Below the pieces are notes generated by a model that saw nothing but the letters and a program-made list of their open reading frames with translations, was not told the DNA's origin and ran no database searches. From the NCBI RefSeq assembly GCF_963583255.1, contig NC_084806.1, forward strand, positions 19,882,317-19,946,316: DNA of 64,000 nt, written 5' to 3'. Positions 1-12,132 of the stretch are shown here, one piece after another (positions within the stretch are counted from its first letter, which is position 1; each line of letters begins with the position of its first letter). Both the position numbers and the translations under genes were made by a program. The stretch comes from Pyrus communis (lineage: Eukaryota > Streptophyta > Magnoliopsida > Rosales > Rosaceae).

Positions 1-583
1 TTGTGCTGAAGTTCTTGTTCTCACATCAACAACAAAAGCATTAAAAGATTGAAGTCACGCAAATTCGTTCACAAGACAACTTGGCATACCTCTTCACCAG
101 ATCATTACCGAAGGCGACATTTCAGAAGCTTGTTCAAGGAATAGGTATGCGTAAACTTTCTAAGTTGTAAAATTGTTAATTCTCTTTGGAATTATGTCGA
201 ACTCAGGGGGAGTATCCTGAAGTATACTTGCTTAATCTTAATGTACTCTTTTGCCCTACTATTAGGAGCATTTTTCCCTTTGGGTATTTGCTACCTAACA
301 AGGTTTTGATGAGGCACCCACCTTGAGTTGATCATATCCCTAATGACGTCCCATAGACATTTCGTTTGACTTTGCATTTTCTCACGCACTTTTCCTTAGA
401 CTATGGGCTTTGTCCCTACTCAGGTTTTACCATAGCCATTGGGTTTTTTGTGAGACTTAGTTCCATATGCAAGTTCTTTCTCTGTTTGAGACTAGCATGT
501 TCTCAGAATCAATACCAACGAGTCAACTTCCTCAACTCTACATGATGCCGAATCTACTTGAGTATTTACACACTCAAGGGGAA
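1..583 (+). mobile_element. 3' end of a degenerate Ty1/copia pol and 3' untranslated region
   Basis: The first 170 bases translate in broken frames to the C-terminal end of copia RNase H, including a recognisable LFTRSLPKATFQKLV block, the usual last conserved segment before the pol stop codon. The same segment occurs at about 22490-22640 in the second copia remnant of this window. A purine-rich tract (tcaaggggaag, 574-584) lies just before the LTR. The rest of the element lies outside the window. Frames are broken, so it is inactive. Confidence 0.75.
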
Positions 584-828
584 GTTGTAAACATTGTATC
601 AAAGTGTGATTGTGTAATCGTAGATTAAATTTGATACTAGTTATTCTTCCCTATTAAGCCTTGTATTCCTTGGAGGAGAAGGAATCTTCCCTCCTTATTA
701 CTATAAATAAAGACACTGCGTAGGGGGAATAACATATCATCTACACAACCCTACAAAAGCATCTCTCTCTATTGTCTTTTTGTTGCTGCGCCTCCCCCTC
801 TCTCTTGTCAGATAAAATAAGCCACAAT
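584..828 (+). repeat. copia 3' LTR (about 245 bp)
   Basis: It follows the polypurine tract directly and is alignable by eye with the LTRs at 23081-23329 and 23554-23829. Shared blocks are an AT-rich U3, a 'tactataaataaa' TATA/leader block, a CT-rich leader with a 'gctgcgcc' block, and an end near 'aataagccacaa'. The right boundary is approximate because the terminal CA is degraded. Confidence 0.65.
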
Positions 829-930
829 AGATATCTTAATGATTAGATGTTAGATTAGGGAGCCAACAGGGTTCGAACCCACACCGAGATGCAATGGCAT
901 AACTCCTTTCCATCACTATAGTAAAGGGCA
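829..930 (-). repeat. tRNA-derived SINE, family 1, minus copy
   Basis: Read on the minus strand it has a B-box-like GGTTCGAACC, then a tail resembling 'taatctaacatctaat'. The copy at about 39886-40030 (+) has the same order: a 'gtggtggagagaagtgtta'-like A-box region, 'gttcgaacc', then the same tail. It is a SINE fragment, not a tRNA gene: no cloverleaf can be closed. Confidence 0.55.
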
Positions 931-1746
931 ACTTGCAGAGATTGACTATTTTAGTTACCACATCGCACCTAGTAGAGATTGACTACATACCAGTTCCTCA
1001 TCTCCGATGGGACCAGAAAAATCTCTGTGGTTGGAGGAACCACTAGTACTCAGTTGATGCGTCATAGCACTTAGTCTGGCTACGTTTTAAGGCCGAACAA
1101 AGTTTAGTGGATACATGTCAGCAATCCAACACCGTTGGACAAAAACGTGCACGGTTTCCTCTCTGAGAATCTGTATAAAAGTACAAGAGAGATCAAAATG
1201 TTGTGAGATTTCCCTCCTTTCGACTGATGTGGAAATCATCCATGCATTTTGGAAGTGGTTTAGCCATAGGGATCCATAATTCCACCGGCCAATTAACAAT
1301 GTGTGCATGCATAACAAAATATAAAACCTACATTTATTACTTATTTTAAACTAAAGGTGGCAAATATAAGAATTAATGCTCAAACTAAAACAAATAAAAT
1401 ATCGATGTACTAAAAAAAAAAAAAAAAACAAATCCTAATTCTTGTTGAAAATGGAAAACTAGAAGAAAACAAAATTAGAAATTTTCTACCATTACTTTCT
1501 CCCCCATGTATATACATTAACTATAAGAATTTTTGTTTTCTATTTTTTTATTTATAAAAAAATTGAAAACAAAATTATTATTAGATGATTAAACGACCAC
1601 CTTATAAGTCGAGGTGGCGAGTTCGATCCTTGACCAACTTTTTCTATCATTTAATCGAAACTCATATTCCCCCGCCTGTAAACATCGGAGGCAATACATC
1701 ATCCTAGGCCACCAATGCTTTTATTCTCTAGTGGAAATTTATATTT
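931..1746. other. AT-rich intergenic sequence, no gene seen
   Basis: No coding region is recognised. A short stretch near 1590-1640 contains a 'gagttcgatcc' B-box-like string and may be another SINE scrap. An A-run at 1412-1428 and AT-rich low-complexity sequence fill the rest. Confidence 0.5.
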
Positions 1747-1751
1747 GTTCC

Positions 1752-3598
1752 TGATGTGAAAACTAACTTGACACACAAATTAAATCCTATTTGTGACAAT
1801 TGTAGTATATATGCAAGAAGGGATCGTTCTAGACCGGGGATTAACTAGGGATGCTAATCAACACAAATAAGACTCAAAAACACTAAACTAGACTCTATAG
1901 ACTCAAAACTAACTTAAAACACTTAAAACAGCAACAAGCAATCAAAAAGACTCAATTCTAGACCTAACAAGTGATTTTGACGAAAATAATACTTAACTTG
2001 ACTCAAAAGACTAAAAGAAATTTGGTGAATTTAAATGGGTGAAAGGCTAGTTAGAGGGTCCTTCTCCACACATGACATATGCATATAAATCAATTTCCAG
2101 TTATTATTCCTTTAGACTATGAATGACAACGCCCCAAGTTAATTGCATTGCACAATCAACCATCAGATTTTCCTTATTTCATTGAATTAGATGGAATACG
2201 CATCACAACCAAATTATCTTTCTCAAGTTCCCTATATGAAACGCATGATAGAGATACGTATCAAAAGTCATTAAGTTCTATAAAAATCATAAGCATTGAC
2301 AAGACATTCATCACTATGAAACGCATGAGACTCATACCAAGGATTTACTTACCATGATTGTGACTAGCAACCTCCACTACTTGTGAATATAAGTGAATAA
2401 CTATTACGTGAAACTCCCTTATACTCTAGCATCAAATTTATGCATGCAAATTAAGTGTCGAACCTCAACCAACATACATAAACAAGTTTTGATAACTTAG
2501 ATAAGCAAATCACATTCAAAACTCAAGAAACAATAACTGGATATAATCAATTCATATAAAACATATAATCATGGCTTCGAATTCACCTCTAACTAAAAAG
2601 AACTTAGTTCCACATGTTCATCATAATTGAAAACCATATTAATATAAACATTGAACTAAAACTAAGGATAGAATGCACCTAGAAACACTCCACACTCCAA
2701 TGGCAGATTTCAAACCCTCCTTGGATGACAGATTACACAAGTCTTCTTCTCCTTCCTTCCTTGCTTGCGGCACTAGGGTGATGTGGTGTGAATTATGGTG
2801 TTTGATGGCTGAATGTATGAATGAATGAATGAGTGAATGGATGGTTAAAACCTACAGCAAAGGCTTGTATTTATAGGCTAGGTCTTGCACAATTTCTGAA
2901 GGAAAAGGATTACACAATCCAATGGGAAAAGGACTAGGGTTTTGGACCTTCTAGAAATCAGAAAACCAAAGAGAACATGGAGAGGGTACGGCACACATTT
3001 AGGAGCAGATAAAGTCTTCTAGAAAGATATTAGGGCAGATTTCTAGAAGAACAAAGGCTAAGGGGTGCGGCACCTTTGTAGGAGAGGGATTACAACTCCC
3101 AATCCACCAAGGAATGTCATATATACGGCACACAAGGGATAAGGTCTTTAGAATCTGAGTTATGTATTTAAATGTATAACTAATCCCTTCTAAATAGCTA
3201 GAATTAAGGCACAAACTGATTTGGATAAGATAAGATAGGACAATGCTAGATTTAGGAAAGGATAAGGTTGGTTAGGATAGGATAAGATAAGGTAGGATAA
3301 TGTTCCTTATTTCTTGCTCTTCCTTATCTTCTTTTTATTTGAACTTATTTCTCCAGATTTGTAGCATGTTCCTAGCCTCTATTGACTTCAATTTCGTCCA
3401 TCCACCTTGCTCAATAGTTAAGCTATCCAATCCATGCCCAAAACTGCTCAAAATGGTTCCAAAATACACTTTCTTTTCTACTTTGCCATTAGGACCTACA
3501 AACACACGAAAATAGCTTAAAACACTATAATAAGTAGTAATTAACTAACTAAATGCAAGGAAACAACATAGCTAAGTAGCATAAATATGCTCATATCA
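1752..3598 (-). mobile_element. Solo LTR A (1847 bp), minus orientation, TSD GTTCC
   Basis: The sequence is flanked by the 5-bp direct repeat gttcc (1747-1751 and 3599-3603). On the minus strand it starts TGATATGAGCATATTTATG and ends CACATCA, so it has TG...CA termini. It shares blocks with the LTRs at 3940-5722, 9570-12112 and 16106-18625: 'gggatcgttct.gaccgggga', 'ttagagggt', 'aattaagtgtcga' and a terminal 'gcataaatatgctc'. There is no internal region, so it most likely arose by recombination between two LTRs. ORFs inside it are noise. Confidence 0.85.
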
Positions 3599-3939
3599 GT
3601 TCCCCTGCCATCGTGCATTAGATGCGCAACATATAGAAGTTCACTTTTGTAAAGATGACTAATAAAGTTCTTATTCTTGTTTATACTTTTCGGTTGTTAC
3701 AAATTTTAAAGGACTCATGGAAAACAAAGACAAGAGTACAAGCAAAGTGAAGAAAGCTGAGATTTGACCATAAAATCAATTCAAAATATGGCAAGTAACT
3801 TAATTTACTTATGAGCCCATAAAAAGGTCACTTCTCCTATTAATTTAGTGCTAGACAACTTATTTCTACTCTCAAGATGGGCTTTGCAGTTTTCAAACCT
3901 TTAACCTTAGGTTATGTTGGGTGAGAGGTTTTCAAGTCC

Positions 3940-5722
3940 TGACAGGAGCATATTTGTGCGACTTTGTTAGCCTATTTCCTTGCATTTACTCGGTTAGTTT
4001 ATATTTATTAGAATGTTTTAAGCTATTTTCGTGTGTTTGTAGGTTCAAATGGAAAAAATGGCAAGAAAAGGTAATTTGGAGCATTTTAGAGTAGTTTTGG
4101 GCTTGGAATGGATAGCACATGCATGGAGCGAGATGGATGGACGTTTTTGAAGATCAAAAGAGGCTAGGAATGTGCTAAAGAGTTGAAGAAATTAATTCAA
4201 GACATAGAAGATAAGGAATCAGCTAAAGAGAAGGAACATTATCCAAAACCTTATCTTATCTTATCCTAACCTTATCCTAATCCTATTCTACCTAAATTCC
4301 AGCTACAAGGGGGAGTTATTTTCATATTAGGACATCTAAAAACCTAATTTCTAGAAGGCTTTACTTTTTCCTAAAAGGGTGCCGCATACTTTATCCCTTG
4401 TCTTTCTAGAAACCTGTCACAATACCCCTTTTCTAGATGCCTAGAAATCTCCCACACCATGGATCCTTGTCCCTGTTGGTTTATGTTGTGCAATCCCTTT
4501 CCAACACAACCTTTGGATTGCCAAATCCTTCTCCAAAACTACCTTGTGTCGTGTGCCCTCAGCCTATAAATACACCACAATGCCACACCATTCAGACGAC
4601 CACACACAAGAAACTAAATTCAGAAAAGCACACTTGTGCCGCAGCTTTGCAAAGAAGGAGAAGAAGAAGCTTGGAGCTGTGCTTGCCATTCAAGACCGTT
4701 GGATTGTTAGAGCATTTCTAGGTGTATTTTATCTTTTGTTTTCAATGTTTAATTTTAATTGTCTTTGTTTAATTGCAAACATGAGAAACTAATTTCGTTT
4801 TAGCTAGAGGTGAATTCAAAGCCATGAACATATATGTGATATGAATTGATATCCAATTATTGTTTCATAAATCGTGAATACAATTTACTTAACTGTTTGA
4901 TTGATAACTTATTCTTGTGTGTTGATTAAGGCAGCCCACTTAGTTTGCATGCATAAATTTGATGCTAAAATATAAGGGAGTTTCACCTAACAGTTATGAA
5001 CTTATATTTACAAGTAGTGGAGGTTGTTAGTCACGATCGTGTTAAGTAAATTCCTAGCAGGAGTACCATGCATTTCATAGTTACAAATGCCATCTCAATG
5101 CTTATGATTTTCACATAACTTAATGATCTTTGATATGTATCTCTATTATGCAGTTCATGTAGGGAACTTGATAAGAATAATTTGGTTGCGTCGCTCAGTC
5201 CAATTCAATGAATTTAGGAAAATCTTATGGTTAATTTGTGCAATTCACAGTTAACTTGGGGCATTGTCATTTATGGTTTATAGGAAGAATAACTGGAAAT
5301 CGATTTGTATGCATATGTGTCATGTGTGGCGAAGGACCCTCTAGCTAGCCTTTCACCCCCTTAATTCACCCAATTTCGTACCCTTTAGTTTGTTTCTACA
5401 AGTTTGTTTGTTTAAATCTTAAATTCGTCAAAACAACCCCCTATTTAGTATTCTAAGTCTTTTTAGTTTAATATTCGTCCAAACTTCCCTTTAGTTCCTA
5501 TGTCGAGTCAATTTAACATAGTTTGTGTGTTTTGAATCAGTTTAGCTTATTTTGAGTAGTTTAAGTTTAGTTTTCTATTTTCGAGTCTAGTTTAGTGATT
5601 TAGAGTTCAATTTGTATAAATTAGCAGCCCTCCTGATCCCCAGCCTAAAACGATCCCTACTTTCATATACTGCAACTATCAAAAAGAGGGTTTAAGTTTG
5701 TGTGCTATTTTATATCACATCA
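3940..5722 (+). mobile_element. Solo LTR B (1783 bp), plus orientation, TSD AGTCC
   Basis: It is flanked by the 5-bp repeat agtcc (3935-3939 and 5723-5727). It starts TGACAGGAGCATATTTGTG and ends TCACATCA. It is the inverted, diverged relative of solo LTR A, with the same internal landmarks in reverse order. The CDS-like stretches at 4437-4792 lie wholly inside it, in the position of the LTR leader region, and are not treated as genes. Confidence 0.85.
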
Positions 5723-5727
5723 AGTCC

Positions 5728-6540
5728 CATGAGATTGAGTTCAAATTAGTAAGGAATGGACCAAACAATAGTAGATAGAGTGGATAGAAATGTACTTGAT
5801 GAATTTAACTGATTGCAACTCATACTTGAAAGTAGTCATTTACAAATCTCTCGCACATATGTTTGCAGTGCTAATGAAATGAAGTTATAATTACTTCTAT
5901 CTGATATTTTGTATTATATCTCTTCCTAATTTAATCTCAATCCTGTTATAAGTGGTGTTTCCATTTTCGTAAAACTAATGAAGGTGTCATTAAAAAATAA
6001 TATTCAAATCTAACAAATCAATAAGATAAAGCAATGACATGGTCAAAAATCGAAAGAGATAGAGCAAGCAATAATGCTCTCTTGACGTGGTTTATAAAAC
6101 ATTTAAAAACTTATCTCTGCTTATACAATAACAGATCTTCATGTTGAATATAAAGATACACAATTTATTTCCTAGGATAAATCCAACTACATGCATGATT
6201 TCGGAGGAAGATATTCTATTTAAAAGCACGTATTCTTTTTCTAAGCCATTGGGGTATCATATACATGGCCAAAATCATCATAAACAATTTAATGTAGACA
6301 TGTAAATGGCGTGGGGCGGACGATCGTCATAAACAATTTAATGTAGACTTGTGGCGGACATGGGGCGGACGTGGGGCGGCAAAAGGCAAGACAACGTTTA
6401 GTGGAGATTTGGAAATCCAACTCGATACTTTGTAAGTGTAATCGTTGCATGCTCAATATCACCCGCTAGTCCATTACATCCAATTAGCTAGGTATCTCCA
6501 TTCCTTATCTTGGCCCTTTTTGCAATTTAAACAAGAAAGC
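5728..6540. other. Intergenic DNA, no gene seen
   Basis: AT-rich sequence without a recognisable coding region. A short local duplication near 6290-6380 repeats 'cataaacaatttaatgtaga' and 'gtggggcgg(a)c' units. Confidence 0.5.
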
Positions 6541-6543
6541 AAT

Positions 6544-6712
6544 CACTTAGTATTATAGTCTAATGTTATTCATGTTCATTTGTAACTGAGAAGCTTTGAG
6601 TTCGAGTCTCACCAAAGGTGAATTTGAACCATATTATTACTAGCTCATTGTAAGGCTTAGCCCACTCCCTTACCCCTTAGTGTAGATCTTATCGTTTGGT
6701 AAAACAAAAAAC
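6544..6712 (+). repeat. tRNA-derived SINE, family 2, near full length
   Basis: Landmarks in order are a tRNA-like head ('agtattatagtctaatgttattc', then 'tgtaactgagaagctttgagttcgagtctc' with a B-box-like GTTCGAGTC), then the body 'accaaaggtgaatttgaaccatattattactagctcattgt', then 'cccttagtgtagat' and 'atcgtttg'. Related copies are at 46320-46450, 54985-55143, 55585-55705, 28020-28092 and 50538-50580. RNA polymerase III internal promoters are known for this class. Confidence 0.7.
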
Positions 6713-7082
6713 AAAAAGCAAAGATAAAAAGTAAAAAGCAGTTTATAATAACATTTATTTATTTGTTTGAGATGCGTAAATGGAAAGAGTAGTGTTGTAC
6801 TTACCATTTATTCGTACCATTACTTACATCATCGTTTTAATAGAGGTAGAACCCGAAAACGTATGTGAGTTTCATCTCTATTAGAAAGATGATACAAATG
6901 ATAATATAAACAAATGGTAAGAATAGAATTTTTGAAAGCGAAAATATATGATGCAATTTCATATTAGAGCTCGTTTTGTTTACTATGCCTTTGGACTTTG
7001 AACACAACGAGATTTGTGAAAATTGTTTAACAAGTCAACCACTACTTATACTTGTTCCCAACACCCACCCACCACCCACCAC

Positions 7083-7110
7083 ACCCCCCCCCCACCCCCC
7101 CCCCCCCCGG
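7083..7110. repeat. Poly-C / CCCACC low-complexity tract
   Basis: Nearly uninterrupted run of C after several 'cccacc' units. Run length is error-prone in any read technology. Confidence 0.9.
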
Positions 7111-7138
7111 GGCGAGGCGGCGCCTGCATATATGCTAG

Positions 7139-7530
7139 GATTACAACAAAAAACAATAAGCCAGATAGAAATATTTCGTCAGCTCAAAGTTGGCTTCATA
7201 GCCACAGCATTTAGCTGATGGAGGTAGTCGAGAAAAATTAGTCGGACAAAACCCGTCGTCAAAAACCTTAAACGTTAAAAATATATTCTGTCGGTAAATG
7301 ACAGATAGCACGACAGATATATTCGTCGGGCAAACATGCGTTGACCGAATTGACCCGACGAATCCTCTTGGCCGACGAGGATATCTCCTCTTGGCCGACA
7401 ATGGTATCTCATCGGCTAACAAAAAATGAAATAATGTACTAAACTTGACCCGACGAATAGTCATGGGAACAACTCTAACACACCAAATTTAAAAATTATT
7501 GAAAATTTTGTGCGGCAAAAGGTCCGTTAC
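7139..7530. mobile_element. CACTA-like (En/Spm) terminal fragment
   Basis: A degraded 'attacaacaaaaaac' at about 7140 resembles the CACTACAA-type terminus. It is followed by many short 'cgacg', 'gtcgg' and 'ccgacgag' motifs in both orientations over 300 bases, the usual sub-terminal repeat pattern of this superfamily. No second terminus or transposase is visible, so this is a fragment at best. Confidence 0.4.
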
Positions 7531-7629
7531 AGTTTTTAATTTAAAACAATTTTTTATATTAAATAATTTTTTATTTGTACAATTACATTTACAAAAACTA
7601 AATAAAGAAAAACACGTAAACTACTAGGG

Positions 7630-8800
7630 TGGGTGCATGGGTTGGCTTGGGGAATGGCTGCAAAAGCTTGGCTGGAGACTCAGGACAATGGTTCCTGAAT
7701 TTGAAGAAAAGGTAACAGCTTTTAGTTTTGTCGAGAACAAAGTAATGACTGCTTGTATATTAAAATTTGTGGTCAAAATTCATTTTTCTTGTACTGTATG
7801 TTGATGACATTCTTCTAACAAGCAACGATTTGAACCTATTGTTGGAGACCAAAAAGTTGATGGCCAAAACCTTTGACATGAAAGACTTGTGAGAAGCATC
7901 TTTTGTCTTTTGTCTTGAGAACATACGAGATAGAAAAAGGAATCTCCTGGGTTTGTCACAAAGGTCTTTTATAGGTAAAATTCTGAGTAGATTCAATATG
8001 CAAAACTGTTCGAGTGGCGAGGTTCTCAACAACAATTAGTGCCCTAAGAACAATCTAGAGAGACAAAGCATGCGAAACAAGCCGTATACCTCACTTGTGA
8101 TAAGCCTAATGTACATCCAAGTAGTACATCCAGGTATGTACTAGACCTGATCTGGCTTTTTAGGTAGATTTCAAGCTAATCCTAAGGTGATGAGATACTT
8201 GCCGAGGACTAAGAATTTCATGTTAGTTTACAAAAAGGTTGATAACCTGGAGCAGTTTGGATACACAGATTCTGATGTGGTAGGATGTGTTGATGATGGA
8301 AGATCTACCAGTGATTACATATTTTTCCTAGCTGATGGAGCCATGTCATGGAGGAGTGCTATACAGAAAACATTGGCAATCTCTACCATGCAAGCTGAGT
8401 AATAGCTTGTTTCGAGTCCATGGAACAGCGGTTATTGTTGAAGAACATCATTTCGTTCTTAATGGTAGTAGCCACCATACCTAAGCCACTGGTTATCTAT
8501 TGCGACAATAAATTAGCAGTTTTATACTCCAAAAACAAGAAGAAGTCGTCAGCTACAAAGTTTTTATCAGTGAAGGAGAATGTCAGGAAGGGAGTATTGT
8601 CAATTGAACAAATTGATTTAGCCTCAATGATTGCAGATCATCTCACAAAGCCTTTAGCAGTGAGAATTTTCAAAGAACATGTTGCCAAGGTAGGGATTCT
8701 TGGCTTTTTTGACTCTACAAAGCGTGGGAGTAAAAGTTCGTATGTTTTCCAAGCCTTTGTTTATAGCTTCGTGTTACTGTTTACTCTTTGTATGTGAACA
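7630..8800 (+). mobile_element. Degenerate Ty1/copia reverse transcriptase and RNase H remnant
   Basis: Reading across several frameshifts and stops, this gives copia pol in order. The RT catalytic block LYCMLMTFF/VDDILLTSNDLNLL falls around 7780-7850, then AKTFDMKDL and a GLSQRSFIGKILSRFNMQNC-like stretch to about 8020. The RNase H part runs 8187-8402 (MRYLPRTKNFMLVYKKVDNL; FGYTDSDVVGCVDDGRSTSDY) and 8403-8700 (YCDNKLAVLYSKN; DHLTKPLAV). A stop at 8401-8403 separates the RNase H halves. gag, protease and integrase are absent. It is a dead fragment of a lineage different from the 21-kb copia remnant, judging by the RT wording. Confidence 0.8.
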
Positions 8801-9382
8801 TTTGTAAGTATATGCTGCATTGTTATGGCTTGAATTAACAATTTCAGACTATTGTATGTTGCATGAAATTTATGTATACATGCAAATATGTATTATGAAT
8901 ATTAAGGGTGCAATCAATCATTAGGACGGAGTTAAGGAGAGTTCGAAATACTGAATCCATTAAGGTTTGATTAAGTTAAGATATGAGAACTTAATCAAGA
9001 GGCACATGGTTGTTTATATGGGAGTACAATGACAAAGGCTCTCGTTCTCTTTGCAGCATCATGTGTAAATGATGAAAAAGATTGTGATTTCAAAATGTTT
9101 GTGCTAAATAATGTGCAAGATTTTCTAAAGTTCAAACTTATAAATTGGTCATGACAGATGAGTGAGGAAATGAATGACCGGTATTAACTCATGTGATTGC
9201 TAAGGAACTGATATTTGTAGAAAAATATTGCTACATGATTAGTAATGTCCAAAGTTAGAGAATCTTGAAACTTAGTTTGGACTCTACAAATCATGGTAAG
9301 GTTAATTATTATATACTTTAAGTTAATATCGGTTAAGAGTTAATAATCAGGTTAAGTACATTCCTTTATAAGTAGAAACGTA

Positions 9383-9569
9383 GGTACCGTTTGGTACGTG
9401 GGATGGGACGGAACGTGCTCATCCCATGTTTGGTGAGCTAAAAAGAGTAGGACGCGTTGTCCCATGGAACAGATTTTAGCTAAATTTTGGTTCCACCCTC
9501 ACCCCCCCCCCCCCCCAGAACGGACTCGTTCCAACCCATGGAACACAAAATTATAAATTTTTGGACAAC
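9383..9569. mobile_element. Left part of an older inverted-repeat element, interrupted by the LTR retrotransposon
   Basis: It begins ggtaccgtttggtacgtggg. The inverted counterpart cgtaccaaacggtacc ends at 19434. The two parts together are about 1 kb and were split by the 9.06-kb element at 9570-18625. The superfamily was not assigned because no clean target duplication is visible. Confidence 0.65.
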
Positions 9570-12112
9570 TGGTGCGTGAATTTATACACACACAAATTAA
9601 ACCCTCTTTTCGTCAAATTGTAGTATATGTATAAGTAGGGATCGTTCTGGACCGGGGATTAGGAGGGATTGTTAATCACTTGGATTTGACTCAAAAAAAA
9701 CGTAAAAACACAAAATAAATGTATTTCTAACTAATCTAACACTTTAAAATAAATGGGGGATTGGTTTTGGACGAAATTAAACTAAAATAGAAACTTGGAA
9801 ACAAAACAGATTGTACAAACGAAATTGATGGAATAGAATGAAGAAAAACTAGTTAGAGGGTTCCTTATCCACACATGAACATAAGCATATTATTTGACTC
9901 CCAGTTATGACTTCAACAAACGATGAATGACAATGCTCCAAGTTAATTAGGTCCGCTTAAATTAACCTTCAGATTTCCCTAGATTCATTGGATTGAATGG
10001 GATACGCATTACAACCAAATTATTCCTAATCAAAGTCTCTCACATGGAATACGCATGATAGAGACATTCAACAAAGATCATTAAGTTCAACGGAAATCAT
10101 AAACATTGACTAGGCATTCATAACTATGGAATACGCATGTTAATCCAGCCTAGGGTTTACTAAACACAATTGTGACTAGCGATTTTTACTACTCATGAAT
10201 ATAAGTTCATAACGATTAGGTGAAATTCCCTTATATCCTAGCATCAAATCTTAGGCATGCAAATTAAGTGTCGACCCTCAACCCACATACATAAACAAGT
10301 TCTTAATCAAAACAGAAAAGTAACCCACATCTAAAGTTCATGAATTCATAACTGGAGTAAATCAAATCATAACCAACATATGTCCATGGCTTCAAATTCG
10401 CCTCTAACTAAAAAGAAATTAGTTTCACATGTTTAACATAATTGAATAACAAGTTAAATTAAACATGAAAACAGAAACAAGAAAAGAAAGAACAAATGGA
10501 TGGAAAGTTAGCTACGGGGTTCATCTCCACATATGTTATACTTGCATAATAAAACGATTTCCAATTGCATTTCAACAAATCATTAATTCTCAACGCCCCG
10601 GGTCAATTAGGTCCGCTTAAATTAACCGTCAAGTTTTTCTTAAGTTAATGAATTGGATGGGTTAGCGCAACGCAATTCACAACATTCTCCAAAAGTCCTT
10701 TACGTGAAAAGCACAAATAAGATACAATCAAAGATCATTAAGCATCATGAAAACTTTAAGTGTTGACGAGGCATTCGTTACTATGGACTACGCATGAAAC
10801 TTATGCCAAGAATTTATTTAACGCGATTGTTTATAAGCAACCTCCACTACTTGTGAATATAAGTTCGTAACTATTAGGTGAAACTCACTTATATTCTAGC
10901 GTCATATTGATGCATGAAAATTAAGCACGCATTCTTAATAAACATTCATAAATAAGTTATCAATCAAACGGTTAAACAAATTGAACCACAACTTATGAAA
11001 CGCAATTAGAATTAATCAAATCAAAATGCAAGCATAAACATATATTTCGAATCACCCCCTAGCTAAAGGGGGTTTAGTTTATTATAACTTTGAAATCAAA
11101 GAAATACCTAAACATTCCAACAACTCAAACTTGAATTGTATGAACGTTTAGGCACTCTTCTCTTCCATTCCTCATACGTACAAACAAAGAGAATTGAATT
11201 TAAACATTGAAATCAAAGAAACACCTAAACATTCCAACAACTCAAACTTGAATTGTATGAACGTTTAGGCACTCTTCTCTTCCTCGTTGTTGTAGCACAA
11301 GGTCTAAGGATAGTTTGATGGTGTGAATGGTTTGGGGAGTGGTGTTTAGATTAATAGGGAAATGGAAAAATGGTGTTATTGGAAGAGGATTGGTAGTGTT
11401 TGTGGTGTGTTGTGTATGAAATGAGATGTCCATGAATGAATGAATGCAAGGGTATTTATAGGAGTAGTGGAGGGAACATATGGCTATGTCATTTGTAGGT
11501 GAAGTAGGTGGATGTTGTAGGTGAAGTAGGTGGATGTTGTAGGTGGATGTTGTAGGTGAAGTAGGTGGATGTTGTAGGTGAAGTAGGTGGATGTTTAAAT
11601 GGTTGAAATGTGTAGATGATTATGAGTGATAAGTGATAAGTGTATGATATGTTAAGTGATAAGTGAATGATTATGATAAGTGATGAATGATATGTGGTGA
11701 ATGATAAGTGGTAGTGTTTAAGTATTTAAAATAGGGAACAAAGCCCTTCCTTGCATGGCAAGGAAGGGAGACACAAGGAAACACACGACAATGTCCTAAG
11801 GTTGCTAGGAATGTTGTTTTTGTGTTCTAAAATGCGTAGGAGTTTTCAATGATGCTCAAACATGAGGTCTTTTTAGGATTTAACTTTCCTACTTCAAGTC
11901 TTCAATTTCGTCCATCCTTTTGGCTCCAAGCATATGATATCCATTCCAATCTCTAATTTGCTCCAAAAGGATCCAAAAGGCATCCTTTTGCATACTTTGC
12001 CCTTAGAACCTGAAAACACACAAAAGAAGCATAAAGAACTAAAATAACTAAAGAAACATAACGTAAATGTACGAGAACAAGCCATTTAAGTCGCATAAAT
12101 ATGCTCCTATCA
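9570..12112 (-). repeat. 3' LTR of the 9.06-kb element (2543 bp)
   Basis: Direct repeat of 16106-18625. By eye I find about a dozen single-base differences, plus extra units of a 'gtaggtgaagtaggtggatgtt' minisatellite near 11505-11590 that make this copy about 23 bases longer. Inside the LTR, about 9848-10460 and 10508-11100 are diverged tandem copies of one block, and 11092-11165 recurs at 11210-11285. Confidence 0.92.
11505..11594 (+). repeat. LTR minisatellite, 'gtaggtgaagtaggtggatgtt' units
   Basis: Tandem short units of 'gtaggtggatgtt' and 'gtaggtgaagtaggtggatgtt'. The array is shorter in the partner LTR (about 18030-18110), so it changed length after insertion. Confidence 0.85.
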
Positions 12113-12132
12113 AATACCCCCACACTTAGCTT
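12113..12132 (-). other. Polypurine tract of the 9.06-kb element
   Basis: On the minus strand the sequence reads AAGTGTGGGGGTATT and is followed at once by the LTR start TGATAGGAG. This is the second-strand priming site and fixes the left LTR as the 3' LTR. Confidence 0.75.

Noticed and set aside
4437..4792. ORFs of 82-94 aa with a Lys/Arg-rich region
   Set aside because: Fully inside solo LTR B, and the minus-strand counterpart region of solo LTR A does not keep the frame.
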